Positions 1-6,924 are shown, counted from the stretch's first letter. The stretch: 11,711 nt of DNA from Solirubrobacterales bacterium 70-9 (GCA_001898095.1 MKSH01000042.1:23207-34917); one strand, 5' to 3'. A program made the numbers and translations. Notes: generated by a model from the letters alone, not told the origin.

Positions 1-709
1 AGTCGGCTTCGTCGGCCGGCTGACCGAAGCCGGCCTTTACTCGATCTTGGACCTCCAGTTCGCCGCGCCGGGCGCCGAAGGGGCCGAAAGCATCATCCCG
101 ATGCCCGACGCCGACCACGCGCCGGCCTTCTGGAAGAGCGTCGCGACCACCTTCGGCGACGACCGCGCCATCGTCTTCGACCTCTACAACGAGCCGCACG
201 ACGTCGACTGGGACTGCTGGCAACACGGCTGCCAGACCGAAACCGAAGGCGGTGTCGGCTACGAGGCGGTCGGCATGGAACGGCTGGTGCAGGTGGTGCG
301 CGACACCGGCGCCCGCCAACCCCTGCTGCTCAGCGGGATCAACTACGCCCACGACCTGCGCGGGTGGGAAGCGCACCTGCCGCCCGACCCGCTCGACGGC
401 GAGGTCGCCTCGATCCACACCTACGACTTCGCCCCCTGCCTGGCGGCCTGCCGAGCCGGGCTGGCGAAAATCGCCCTCCGCCACCCGCTGGTCGCCGCCG
501 AGATCGGCGAGACCGACTGCGGCCACACCTACATCGACGGCTTCATGTCATGGGCCGACGAACACGACGTCTCCTACCTCGGCTGGGCCTGGGACGCCCA
601 CCACGGCTGGACCTGCACCGGGGGACCGTCCCTGATCACCGACTACGACGGCACCCCCACCGAATACGGGGTCGGCCTCCGCGATCACCTGCGCGGGCTG
701 GGCGGCTGA
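1..709 (+). CDS. Glycoside hydrolase family 5 (cellulase-like), 5' end missing
   Basis: The frame is open from base 2, so the gene begins before the window; about 235 residues of the catalytic barrel are visible. GH5 enzymes are retaining beta-glycosidases acting on beta-glucans or mannans, usually outside the cell. Seen in the sequence: the acid/base motif DLYNEP (catalytic Glu codon at 191-193), an IHTY motif as in the active-site His-x-Tyr of the family, and a late-strand AAEIGE in which the Glu at 500-502 followed by Ile-Gly sits where GH5 has its nucleophile. The C-terminal GWAWDAHHGW supplies the aromatic residues that usually line the substrate cleft. Several Cys (DWDCWQHGC, APCLAAC, TDCG, WTCTG) suggest disulfides and export, but any signal peptide lies outside the window. 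A TTG at 47 could be read as a start but would cut the barrel, so I reject it. The protein ends soon after the barrel with no carbohydrate-binding module. The exact substrate cannot be told. Confidence 0.88.
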   Translation, partial: VGFVGRLTEAGLYSILDLQFAAPGAEGAESIIPMPDADHAPAFWKSVATTFGDDRAIVFDLYNEPHDVDWDCWQHGCQTETEGGVGYEAVGMERLVQVVRDTGARQPLLLSGINYAHDLRGWEAHLPPDPLDGEVASIHTYDFAPCLAACRAGLAKIALRHPLVAAEIGETDCGHTYIDGFMSWADEHDVSYLGWAWDAHHGWTCTGGPSLITDYDGTPTEYGVGLRDHLRGLGG

Positions 710-769
710 TCCGGAGCGGCGTGGGGCGTGAGGGAGGGACGCGGAGGGACGGCGAGGGACGGGGAAAGG

Positions 770-829
770 GACCCGGCCCTCTCGTAGGCGGTCCGGGCAG
801 GCTGTGACCGCCTACGAGAGGGCCGGGTC
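770..829 (+). repeat. Perfect 24-bp hairpin with conserved loop, copy 1
   Basis: Arms 770-793 and 806-829 are perfectly complementary over 24 bp and enclose the 12-nt loop CGGGCAGGCTGT. It lies 60 bp after the GH5 stop codon, on the transcribed strand of that gene. The same loop, in reverse complement, is found in the hairpin at 1132-1189. No U-rich tail follows, so if it ends transcription it does so as a tail-less terminator. Other readings are a 3'-end RNA structure or a REP-like mobile palindrome. Confidence 0.85.
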
Positions 830-864
830 ACGGGGAGAGGGGCGAGGGCGCGGGTCCTGTGCGG

Positions 865-885
865 GTCACGGCGGAGATCCGTGAC
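865..885. repeat. Short inverted repeat, 7-bp arms
   Basis: GTCACGG (865-871) and CCGTGAC (879-885) pair perfectly around a 7-nt loop. It is small and may be incidental in this repeat-rich region. A second small palindrome, CGCGGA/TCCGCG, sits at 903-916, and TCCTTAAGGA at 918-927 is self-complementary. Confidence 0.45.
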
Positions 886-939
886 GGAGTGCGCGGGTCC
901 GGCGCGGAACTCCGCGTTCCTTAAGGAGGTTCCGGAGCC

Positions 940-981
940 CTGAGTGAGTTGAACACACCCTGGTGTGTTCAACTCACTCAG
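940..981. repeat. Perfect 20-bp palindrome with 2-nt centre
   Basis: Arms 940-959 and 962-981 are perfectly complementary and separated only by CT. The arms are richer in A/T (GTTGAACACACC) than the surroundings. With so short a centre it could act as a DNA site for a dimeric protein or extrude as a cruciform, or fold in RNA with a 4-nt loop. Its centre, CCCTGG, is shared with the palindrome at 1006-1037. Confidence 0.85.
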
Positions 982-1005
982 AGTCCGATCTTCCGACGCG
1001 CCGAG

Positions 1006-1037
1006 CGGGTCGACCGCGCCCTGGCGCGGTCGACCCG
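1006..1037. repeat. Perfect 15-bp palindrome with 2-nt centre
   Basis: Arms 1006-1020 and 1023-1037 (CGGGTCGACCGCGCC and its complement) are perfect and separated by CT, as in the neighbouring palindrome 25 bp upstream, although the arm sequences differ. Its role is unknown; it may be part of a convergent terminator or a protein-binding site. Confidence 0.85.
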
Positions 1038-1131
1038 TGCGACCGGCTCTTTCCGCCCCCCGGCCCGGAAAAGGCCGACCGCGTCCCCGCACATGCGCCC
1101 GATCCCGCGCGCTTCTCCCCGAAAGCCTCCC

Positions 1132-1189
1132 GTCCTGGGCGTCTCGTGGCGGCCACAGCCTGCCCGGGCCGCCGCGAGACGCCCAGGAC
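1132..1189 (-). repeat. 23-bp hairpin with conserved loop, copy 2 (inverted)
   Basis: Arms 1132-1154 and 1167-1189 pair over 23 bp with one T/G position (1147 with 1174). The loop 1155-1166 reads CGGGCAGGCTGT on the minus strand, identical to the loop of the hairpin at 770-829 on the plus strand. On the minus strand it lies about 205 bp past the stop of the nucleotidyltransferase gene, so it too is in sense orientation for the gene that runs into it. The stem bases next to the loop differ from copy 1 but remain paired (GGCC/GGCC here, GGTC/GACC there). Confidence 0.85.
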
Positions 1190-1194
1190 GCCCA

Positions 1195-1390
1195 GTCCCC
1201 CGCCGCGAGCGCACCGAAGCGCGCCGTCCCCGGTCGCAGGCGCCCCGAACCCCGCCGTCCCCTCGGGTGCGTTCGCAGTTACCCGTACGGGCTACGGGAA
1301 AGTGCGAACGCCAAGCGCCGGCGTCCCGAAGCGCGCCGTCTCCCGCCGCGAGCGCCCCGAACCCCGCCGTCCCGGCCGGACGGCCCGAAC
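1195..1390. repeat. Degenerate ~31-bp direct repeats flanking a hairpin
   Basis: Units at 1195-1225, 1226-1256 and 1338-1368 are each 31 bp; units 1 and 3 match at 27 of 31 positions by eye. Partial units begin at 1257, near 1324, and at 1369. A 22-bp stretch at 1240-1261 recurs exactly at 1352-1373. Between the two clusters lies an inverted repeat, GCGTTCGCA (1269-1277) with TGCGAACGC (1303-1311), and an inner CCCGTA/TACGGG stem (1282-1287, 1293-1298). The repeats abut without spacers, so this is not a CRISPR array. The function is unknown. Confidence 0.65.
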
Positions 1391-1394
1391 CTTC

Positions 1395-2378
1395 CTACGC
1401 CGCCAGCACCCGCTCGTTGGCGCCGACCATCTTGTCGATGACTTCGGCACCGGACTCGACGGCCGCTCCGGGAGCCAAAATCGAGCCGCGGACGCGGGCT
1501 CCCGCGCCGATCTCGCAGCCGTCGAGGAGGACCGATCCGGTCACTTCGGCGGCGGCGCCGATCGTGCAGCCGGGGGCGACCACGGTGTGTTCGTCGATCC
1601 GCGCCGAGGCGGCGACGTTGCAGCTGTCGCCGACGAAGACGCCGGGCGCGGTCGGCCGCACCGCGGTCTCGACGGCCCCCTCGAGGATGTCCCAGGTCGC
1701 CTGCAGGTAGCGGTCGGGCGTGCCGATGTCCATCCAGTAGCCGGCCAGGAGCTCGGCGTAGAGGCCCGCGCCGATCAGCTGCGGGAAGACCTCCCGCTCG
1801 ATCGAGCACTCGACGCCCGCGGGGATCAGGTCGAGGACCTCGCGCTCGAGGACGTAGGCGCCGGCGCTGATCCGGCCGGGAACGGGCTCGCCGGTCTTCT
1901 CGGTGAAGTCGAGGACTTCGCCGGAGGGCGCGCACTCGACCAGCCCGTAGGCGGAGGAGTCCTCGACCTCGTAGAGGCCGAGCGTCGCGCGGGCGCCGCT
2001 GCGGGCGTGCGCCTGTTGCACCCGGGTCAGGTCAAGATCGGTGAGGACATCGCCGTTCAGAGCCAAGAAGCGGTCCTCGAGGCGGTCGCCGAGGGCCTCG
2101 GCGGCGAAGCGGATCGCCCCCGCGGTGCCACGCCGATCGGGCTCGGTCACGTAGGTCAGCTTGACCCCCTTGTGCCGGCCTTCGCCCAGCGCCTCGCGCA
2201 GCTGGTCGGGGAGGAAGCCGCAGGCCAGCACCGCCTCGGTCACCCCGTGGGTGCCGAGCCACTCGACCATGTAGGCCAGGAACGGCCGGTCGACCAGGGT
2301 CAACGCGGGCTTCGGGACCGACTCGGTCAAGGGCCGCAGGCGGGTCCCCTCACCGCCGACCAGGACTATCGCTTGCAT
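1395..2378 (-). CDS. NDP-sugar pyrophosphorylase, probably mannose-1-phosphate guanylyltransferase
   Basis: This 327-residue cytoplasmic enzyme would couple a sugar 1-phosphate to an NTP, releasing pyrophosphate, to make the activated sugar for glycan and glycolipid synthesis. Residues 1-235 form the Rossmann-like transferase domain, with the signature GGEGTRLRPLT (8-18) and Lys23 of VPKP, the metal-binding NGD (108-110), FTEKT (158-162), SAGAY (171-175) and YWMDIGTP (214-221). From about 245 a left-handed beta-helix of hexapeptide repeats follows. The overall layout resembles mycobacterial GDP-mannose pyrophosphorylase (ManB/Rv3264c), which is why I prefer mannose-1-phosphate/GTP over glucose-1-phosphate/dTTP; the base specificity is inference. 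The start is fixed by a strong Shine-Dalgarno, GGAGGAG, 4 nt upstream. The gene is divergent from the GGDEF gene and convergent with GH5, so it is probably transcribed alone. Confidence 0.85.
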   Translation of the reverse strand: MQAIVLVGGEGTRLRPLTESVPKPALTLVDRPFLAYMVEWLGTHGVTEAVLACGFLPDQLREALGEGRHKGVKLTYVTEPDRRGTAGAIRFAAEALGDRLEDRFLALNGDVLTDLDLTRVQQAHARSGARATLGLYEVEDSSAYGLVECAPSGEVLDFTEKTGEPVPGRISAGAYVLEREVLDLIPAGVECSIEREVFPQLIGAGLYAELLAGYWMDIGTPDRYLQATWDILEGAVETAVRPTAPGVFVGDSCNVAASARIDEHTVVAPGCTIGAAAEVTGSVLLDGCEIGAGARVRGSILAPGAAVESGAEVIDKMVGANERVLAA

Positions 2379-2382
2379 GCCG

Positions 2383-2389
2383 CTCCTCC
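2383..2389 (-). promoter_or_regulatory. Ribosome binding site of the nucleotidyltransferase
   Basis: On the minus strand this reads GGAGGAG, 4 nt before the ATG at 2378. It decides the start codon. The rest of the 127-bp divergent gap (2379-2505) must hold the promoters for both genes, but I found no convincing -35/-10 pair in it. Confidence 0.75.
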
Positions 2390-2505
2390 GTTTCCGAATT
2401 CGTCGCAGTTCATGCCGGCGCTATCGACTGGCGGTGGGAGATCCTTGAGGGGATTGCTGCCGACTATCAAGTTCGACGGCCGAAGATTCGATGTAGGGCG
2501 CAGCG

Positions 2506-3669
2506 ATGTTCGACTCCTGGCCCCTCGCGCTCACCGTCACCGTCAAAGCCTTGGCGTTGGCGGCGCTGCTCCTGGCCGGCGTCGGCCTCGGCTACACGCT
2601 GCGGGCGAAGGGCGATGACCGCCGCCACCCGGAACGCGAGGACGACACCGACAAGCTGACCGGGCTGAGCAACCGCAACCGGCTGATGGCGGACCTGGCC
2701 GAGGCCGTGAACCGGCCGCTGGGGCGGGGCGAGGCGTTGCTTCTGGTGCTCTTCGATCTCGACGGCTTCAAGCCCTACAACGAGGCCTTCGGCCACCGGA
2801 CCGGCGACGCCCTGCTGACGCGGCTGGGCGCACAGCTCGAGCGGTCTCTACCGCCGCGTGGCCACGCCTACCGGCTGGGCGGCGACGAGTTCGGCGTCCT
2901 GGTCGAGTGCTCGGTGGCCGAGGTCGACGCGGTGATCGGCCAGGCCCTGGCGGCGCTCTCGGAATCCGGCGACGGCTTCAAGGTCTTCGCCTCCCACGGC
3001 AGCGTCCTCCTGCCGAAGGAGGCCTCGACGGTGAAGGGCGCCCTGCGCCTCGCCGACCGCCGCATGTACACGGAAAAGTTCAACGAGCCGGGCGCCGCCG
3101 GATCGGAGTCCCGCGACGTCCTCCTCACCGCCCTGCGCGAAAAGCAGCCGCTGATGGTGGAGCGCGCGGTAGCCGTCGACGACCTCGCCCTGGCGGTCGC
3201 CGAACAGCTCGGCATGACGGCCGAGGAGCGCGACGAGATCTGCCGCGCCGCCCAACTCCACGAGGTCGGCAAGATGGCCGTCCCCGACGCGATCCTGATG
3301 AAGCCCGCGCCGCTCGAGGAGTCGGAGTGGGAATTCATCCGCCGCTCCCCTCTCGTCGCCGAGCGCATCATCGCCTCCGCCGCCGCCCTCGTCCCGGTCG
3401 CCCGCCTGGTCCGCTCGCTCGGCGAGCGCTGGGACGGCGCCGGCTACCCCGACGGCCTCGCCGCCGAGCAGATCCCACCCGGCTCCCGCATCGTCGCCGT
3501 CTGCGTCGCCTACGTGGCGATGGTCTCCGAGCGCCCCCACAGCGTCGCGATGCGCCCCGCCCGGGCGATCGAAGAGCTCCAACGCGGCGCCGGCAGCCAG
3601 TTCGACCCGGCCACGGTCGAGGCCTTCGAGCGAGTGGCGATCGCCCGCGGGATGGACGCAGCAGTCTGA
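2506..3669 (+). CDS. Membrane-anchored GGDEF protein with degenerate HD-GYP domain
   Basis: The protein has 387 residues. Residues 7-31 form one transmembrane segment with the rest probably cytoplasmic. A GGDEF domain spans about 48-195: DKLTGLSNRNRL (49-60), FDLDGFKPYNEAFGHRTGD (83-101) and an intact GGDEF (125-129), so synthesis of cyclic di-GMP is plausible. The inhibitory-site RxxD is not seen ahead of GGDEF. Residues about 207-380 follow the HD-GYP fold, but the usual HD is LHEVGK (HE, 252-253), the HHE before WDG is LGE (305-307), the His of the KxHP-like element is Ser (RRSPLVAE) and the D-x-Y-D-A motif is CVAYVAM. WDGAGYP (309-315) is kept. I infer that this half no longer hydrolyses cyclic di-GMP and may sense or scaffold. 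A weak Shine-Dalgarno AGGG lies 7 nt before the ATG. The gene is divergent from the sugar nucleotidyltransferase and stands alone. Confidence 0.88.
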   Translation: MFDSWPLALTVTVKALALAALLLAGVGLGYTLRAKGDDRRHPEREDDTDKLTGLSNRNRLMADLAEAVNRPLGRGEALLLVLFDLDGFKPYNEAFGHRTGDALLTRLGAQLERSLPPRGHAYRLGGDEFGVLVECSVAEVDAVIGQALAALSESGDGFKVFASHGSVLLPKEASTVKGALRLADRRMYTEKFNEPGAAGSESRDVLLTALREKQPLMVERAVAVDDLALAVAEQLGMTAEERDEICRAAQLHEVGKMAVPDAILMKPAPLEESEWEFIRRSPLVAERIIASAAALVPVARLVRSLGERWDGAGYPDGLAAEQIPPGSRIVAVCVAYVAMVSERPHSVAMRPARAIEELQRGAGSQFDPATVEAFERVAIARGMDAAV

Positions 3670-3689
3670 CCCCGCCTGGACACCCGTAA

Positions 3690-3726
3690 CCTTGCAAATC
3701 GCAATCTGTACTTTAAGATTGCAAGG
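3690..3726 (+). promoter_or_regulatory. Probable leaderless promoter with overlapping inverted repeats
   Basis: A -35-like TTGCAA (3692-3697) and a -10 TAAGAT (3714-3719) are 16 bp apart. The -10 ends 7 nt before the ATG at 3727, which places transcription start at or next to the A of the start codon. There is no room for a spaced ribosome binding site. CCTTGCAA (3690-3697) pairs with TTGCAAGG (3719-3726), and GCAATCT (3701-3707) with AGATTGC (3716-3722). These palindromes cover the -35, spacer and start point and could be an operator. The block is markedly more A/T-rich than its surroundings. Confidence 0.65.
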
Positions 3727-4890
3727 ATGATTCAGAGACGAATCCAGGGTTCCCTCACCGCCCGACTGGCCGAGAGCCCCGCCGTGGTCCTGCTCGGGCC
3801 GCGCCAGGTCGGCAAGACGACGCTGGCGCTGGAGGTCGCCGAGGGAGTGCCGTCGGTCTACCTCGACCTGGAGTCACCCGCCGACCGCGGCCGGATCTCC
3901 GAGCCGGAGCTCTACTTCGCCGACCACGCCGACGAGCTTGTGATCCTCGACGAGATCCACCGCGCGCCGGGGCTCTTCGAAGCCCTGCGCGGGGCGATCG
4001 ATCGCGGTCGCCGCGAGGGTCGCGGCACCGGCCGCTTCCTGCTGCTCGGCTCGGCGGCGATCGACCTGCTCGCCCAGACGGGAGAGACCCTGGCGGGCCG
4101 GATCGCCTACGCCGAACTCGATCCCTTCGACATCTCCGAGGTCGGCGGCGACGCGCTCGACCCGCTCTGGCTGCGCGGCGGCTTCCCCGACAGCTACCTC
4201 GCCCGCTCGGACGCGGCGAGCCTGCGCTGGCGCGAGGACTTCATCCGCACCTACCTCGAGCGCGAGATCCCCGCGCTCGGGCCGCGCATCCCGGCCGAGA
4301 CCCTGCGGCGCCTCTGGACGATGCTGGCCCACAACCAGGGCCAGCTCCTGAACGCGGCGGCGATCGCCCGCGGGCTCGGCGTCAGCTCGCCGACCGTCAA
4401 CAGCTACCTCGACCTGCTCGTCGACCTGCTCCTGGTGCGTCGACTCCAACCGCGGCTCGCCAACGTCGGCAAGCGACAGGTGCGCTCGCCGAAGACCTAC
4501 GTCCGCGACTCCGGACTCCTCCACGCCCTGCTCGGTCTCGGCGACAAGGAGGCCCTGCTCGGGCATCCCGTCCTCGGAGCAAGTTGGGAGGGCTACGTGG
4601 CCGAGAACCTGATCGCCCTGGCGCCCGAGCGGGTCGAGCCGAGCTTCTACCGCACCTCGGGCGGCGCCGAGATCGACCTCATCCTGAGCTGGCCCGACGG
4701 GCGGGAGTGGGCGATCGAGATCAAGCGCACCCTCTCCCCGCAGCCCACCCGCGGCATGCGCTCGGCGATCGAGGACCTCGGGCCGGAGCGGAGCTTCATC
4801 GTCTACCCCGGCGAGGAGCGCTACCGGGTCGCCGCTGGGATCGAGGTCATCGGCCTCCCCGCGCTTGCCGCCGAGCTGCTCCCCGCCTGA
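3727..4890 (+). CDS. AAA-family ATPase with C-terminal DUF4143 nuclease-like domain
   Basis: The protein has 387 residues. Walker A is GPRQVGKT (24-31), Walker B LVILDE (71-76), and LLLGSA (105-110) looks like a sensor strand; AGRIAYAELDPFDISE fits the AAA_14 type. Residues about 165-235 contain a winged-helix-like stretch (NAAAIARGLGVSSPTVNSYLDLL). The C-terminal half matches DUF4143, with the pattern of a PD-(D/E)xK fold: Glu in WEGYV (288), Asp in AEIDLIL (317) and EIK (331-333). The family is widespread in bacteria and archaea, often in multiple copies and often near mobile DNA. Its cellular role is not settled; a DNA-linked or toxin-like role is speculation. The ATG at 3727 is chosen because the promoter ends directly against it and the Walker A is then at its usual distance from the N-terminus. 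The gene is transcribed alone and ends at a hairpin. Confidence 0.88.
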   Translation: MIQRRIQGSLTARLAESPAVVLLGPRQVGKTTLALEVAEGVPSVYLDLESPADRGRISEPELYFADHADELVILDEIHRAPGLFEALRGAIDRGRREGRGTGRFLLLGSAAIDLLAQTGETLAGRIAYAELDPFDISEVGGDALDPLWLRGGFPDSYLARSDAASLRWREDFIRTYLEREIPALGPRIPAETLRRLWTMLAHNQGQLLNAAAIARGLGVSSPTVNSYLDLLVDLLLVRRLQPRLANVGKRQVRSPKTYVRDSGLLHALLGLGDKEALLGHPVLGASWEGYVAENLIALAPERVEPSFYRTSGGAEIDLILSWPDGREWAIEIKRTLSPQPTRGMRSAIEDLGPERSFIVYPGEERYRVAAGIEVIGLPALAAELLPA

Positions 4891-4941
4891 CGACGGCGAG
4901 CGCCCGAGACCGCTCGGGCAGCGCGGTGCCCATTGCCGTCG
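4891..4941. terminator. Nested hairpin between convergent genes
   Basis: An inner stem, GCCCGAG (4902-4908) with CTCGGGC (4913-4919), has a 4-nt loop. An outer stem, CGACGGC (4891-4897) with GCCGTCG (4935-4941), starts directly after the ATPase stop codon. It is placed to end transcription of the ATPase gene and, from the other side, of the TetR gene. No U-tract is present on either strand. Confidence 0.6.
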
Positions 4942-4990
4942 ATCGCCAGCTCGGACAAGACCCGCGGACGTGCCCGACCTGCGGCGAAGG

Positions 4991-5647
4991 TCAGCGGGAA
5001 GTGTGCTGCCGGTCCAGTTCCAGGGCGTTGGCCCAGATCTGGTTCAGCGTCGTGACCAGGCGCTCGAAGGGGATGCGCTCGTTCAGGACGAAGACCGAGT
5101 AGGCCATGCGGCCGACCATCCCCGAGAGGGCGTGGGCGGCGATCAAGGGGTCGAGCTCCGGATCGGCGCGGCCGGCGTCCTGCAGCCGCCGGATCATCTT
5201 CGCGTTGCGCCGGACGAACGCCGCGCCGCGCTTGCGCCGCACCTCGCGGAACTCGTCGTCGATCTGGGCGACCTGCTCGAAGAGCGCCATCAGCCGCGCG
5301 TTCCGCTTGTAGGAGAGCAGGTACTCGCGGTTGGCCGCGTCGATCAACACCAGCGGGTCGTCCTCGCCGAGCCGCTCGCGCAGCCGCGGGTGCAACATGT
5401 CCTCCTGCACCGCCGCGGCGACGGCCTCGAAGATCTCCTCCTTGGAGTCGAAGTAGGTGTAGAAGGAGCCCGCCGCGACCCCGGCCTCCTTGGTGATGTC
5501 GGTGATCCGCGCCTCGAGGTAGCCGTCGCGCTCGAACACCGTGCGCGCCGCCTCGACCAGCGCGGTCCGCGTGCGCAGCCCCCGCGGGCTCCGCGGCGCC
5601 GGTCGCGCCGCCTCCACCGCCGCCCTTGAGCCCGCCTTCTTCGCCAT
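4991..5647 (-). CDS. TetR-family transcriptional regulator
   Basis: The protein has 218 residues. The N-terminal DNA-binding domain (about 24-75) is typical: TRTALVEAARTVFERDGY, then ITDITKEAGVAAGSFYTYF (helix-turn-helix, about 46-66) and SKEEIFEAV. The rest is the helical ligand-binding and dimer domain, whose ligand cannot be read from sequence. The gene lies 45 bp downstream of the acyl-CoA dehydrogenase on the same strand, so the two are probably cotranscribed. The likely role is repression of that promoter in response to an acyl-CoA or related lipid, by analogy with FadR/KstR-type TetR proteins. The chosen ATG has a GGAG directly against it, which is too close for a good ribosome binding site, so a downstream GTG around codon 11 is possible. 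About 20 basic residues precede the domain from the ATG. Confidence 0.9.
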   Translation of the reverse strand: MAKKAGSRAAVEAARPAPRSPRGLRTRTALVEAARTVFERDGYLEARITDITKEAGVAAGSFYTYFDSKEEIFEAVAAAVQEDMLHPRLRERLGEDDPLVLIDAANREYLLSYKRNARLMALFEQVAQIDDEFREVRRKRGAAFVRRNAKMIRRLQDAGRADPELDPLIAAHALSGMVGRMAYSVFVLNERIPFERLVTTLNQIWANALELDRQHTSR

Positions 5648-5692
5648 CTCCAGTCGGCGCGAACGCTACTCGATCCACCTCCGTCGGCCGGC

Positions 5693-6919
5693 CTACGGCT
5701 CGGTCGCGGCAGCCTCGCGATGGCGGCTCAGCTCGTGCCGCGCGATCGTCCGCTTGTGGACCTCGTCCGGCCCGTCGGCGAGCCGCAGGGTGCGCTGGTG
5801 CGCCCACATCTCCGCCAGCGGGAAGTCTCCGGACACACCGCCGCCGCCGTGTACCTGGATCGCCCGGTCGATCACCTTCAGCGCCACCTGCGGTGCCGCC
5901 ACCTTGATCGCGGCGATCTCGGTGCGGGCGACCCGGTTGCCGACCGTGTCCATCATCCAGGCGGTCTTCAGGGTCAGCAGCCGGACCATCTCCAGTTCGA
6001 TCCGCGACTCCGCGATCCAGTCCTGGACGTTGGCGTTGTCGGCGATCGGCTTGCCGAAGGTGACCCGCGAGAGGGCCCGCTCACAGAGCATGTCGAGCGC
6101 CCTCTCGGCGGCGCCGATCGAGCGCATGCAGTGGTGGATGCGGCCGGGACCGAGACGGGCCTGGCTGATCATGAAGCCGTCGCCCTCGCCCGCGAGGAGC
6201 GCCGAGGCGGGCACGCGGACGTCGTCGAAGCGGACTTCGGGATGGCCCTCGCGATCGAGGTAGCCGAAGACCGAAACCGGTCGCACGATCTCCACCCCGG
6301 GGGTGTCGAGCGGCACCACCATCATGCTCTGCTGACGGTGCGCCGGGCCTTCGGGGTCGGTCTTGCCCATCACGATCAGCACCTTGCAGTTCTGGTGCAG
6401 GGCGTTCGACGACCACCACTTGCGGCCGTTGAGCACGTACTCGTCGCCCTCGCGGACCATGCTCAGCTGGATGTTGGTCGCGTCGGAGCTGGCGACGTCG
6501 GGCTCGGTCATGCCGAAGGCGGAGCGCACCTCACCGTCGAGCAACGGGCGCAGCCACTTCTCTTTGTGCTCATCGGTACCGAACAGCGTGAGCACCTCCA
6601 TGTTGCCGGTGTCGGGGGCGGAGCAGTTGCAGGCCTCGGGCGCGAGGACCGCGCTCCGTCCCATGATCTCGGCGAGCGGTGCGTACTCGGCGTTGGCCAG
6701 GCCGGGACCCCAGGCCGGGTCGGGATGAAAGAGGTTCCAGAGGCCGCGTTCGCGCGCCTCGGCCTTCAGCTCCTCGAGGATCGGCGGGTGGAAGTTCGGG
6801 TTGCCCGAGTCACGCATCTGCTGCGCGTAGACGGGCTCGGCGGGATAGATGCGCTCGTCCATGAAACCTTCGAGACGCTCTTGGTACTCCCGGCAGCGGT
6901 CGGTCAAGGCAAAGTCCAT
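5693..6919 (-). CDS. Acyl-CoA dehydrogenase, ACAD10/11-like
   Basis: The protein has 408 residues. It is a flavoenzyme that introduces the alpha,beta double bond into acyl-CoA, passing electrons to ETF in beta-oxidation. Seen: [15 protein letters not shown] (135-149) in the FAD-binding middle domain, [10 protein letters not shown] (164-173), [18 protein letters not shown], and the C-terminal [16 protein letters not shown] followed by [11 protein letters not shown] (379-389). The last two and [13 protein letters not shown] are characteristic of the ACAD10/11 branch. In that branch the catalytic base is Asp rather than Glu, here Asp365, which matches. The chain length of the substrate is not predictable. 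The ATG at 6919 is chosen because GAAGGAG lies 5 nt upstream; a GTG at 6937 would place the ribosome binding site inside the gene. The TetR gene follows in the same operon, and a TetR-type palindrome lies upstream. Confidence 0.93.
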   Translation of the reverse strand: MDFALTDRCREYQERLEGFMDERIYPAEPVYAQQMRDSGNPNFHPPILEELKAEARERGLWNLFHPDPAWGPGLANAEYAPLAEIMGRSAVLAPEACNCSAPDTGNMEVLTLFGTDEHKEKWLRPLLDGEVRSAFGMTEPDVASSDATNIQLSMVREGDEYVLNGRKWWSSNALHQNCKVLIVMGKTDPEGPAHRQQSMMVVPLDTPGVEIVRPVSVFGYLDREGHPEVRFDDVRVPASALLAGEGDGFMISQARLGPGRIHHCMRSIGAAERALDMLCERALSRVTFGKPIADNANVQDWIAESRIELEMVRLLTLKTAWMMDTVGNRVARTEIAAIKVAAPQVALKVIDRAIQVHGGGGVSGDFPLAEMWAHQRTLRLADGPDEVHKRTIARHELSRHREAAATEP

Positions 6920-6924
6920 CTCGG

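Larger units (their letters stand above)
710..1394. other. 685-bp non-coding convergent intergenic region rich in palindromes
   Basis: This stretch separates the convergent GH5 and nucleotidyltransferase genes. Long open frames cross it, but only because stop codons are rare in such GC-rich DNA; their translations are Arg/Pro/Ala-rich and low in complexity, and I see no credible gene. It holds at least six inverted repeats (770-829, 865-885, 940-981, 1006-1037, 1132-1189, 1269-1311) and a set of about 31-bp degenerate direct repeats (1195-1390). The individual elements are listed separately. Confidence 0.75.

Noticed and set aside
770..829. tRNA or other classical structured RNA gene
   Set aside because: It is a single long perfect stem with one loop, with no cloverleaf arms or CCA end.
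770..1189. Terminal inverted repeats of an insertion sequence
   Set aside because: The 300 bp between the hairpins encode no transposase and no target-site duplication was seen; a MITE- or BIME-like element remains possible and is covered under findings.
1195..1390. CRISPR array
   Set aside because: The 31-bp units abut with no unique spacers, are degenerate, and no cas genes are present.
2445..2470. Promoter TTGAGG/TATCAA for the GGDEF gene
   Set aside because: The spacing is only 14 bp and both hexamers are poor matches.
963..2618. Long plus-strand open frame of 551 codons
   Set aside because: It is antisense to the nucleotidyltransferase, whose motifs are intact, and runs through palindromes; its composition is Gly/Arg/Ala/Asp-rich with no domain.
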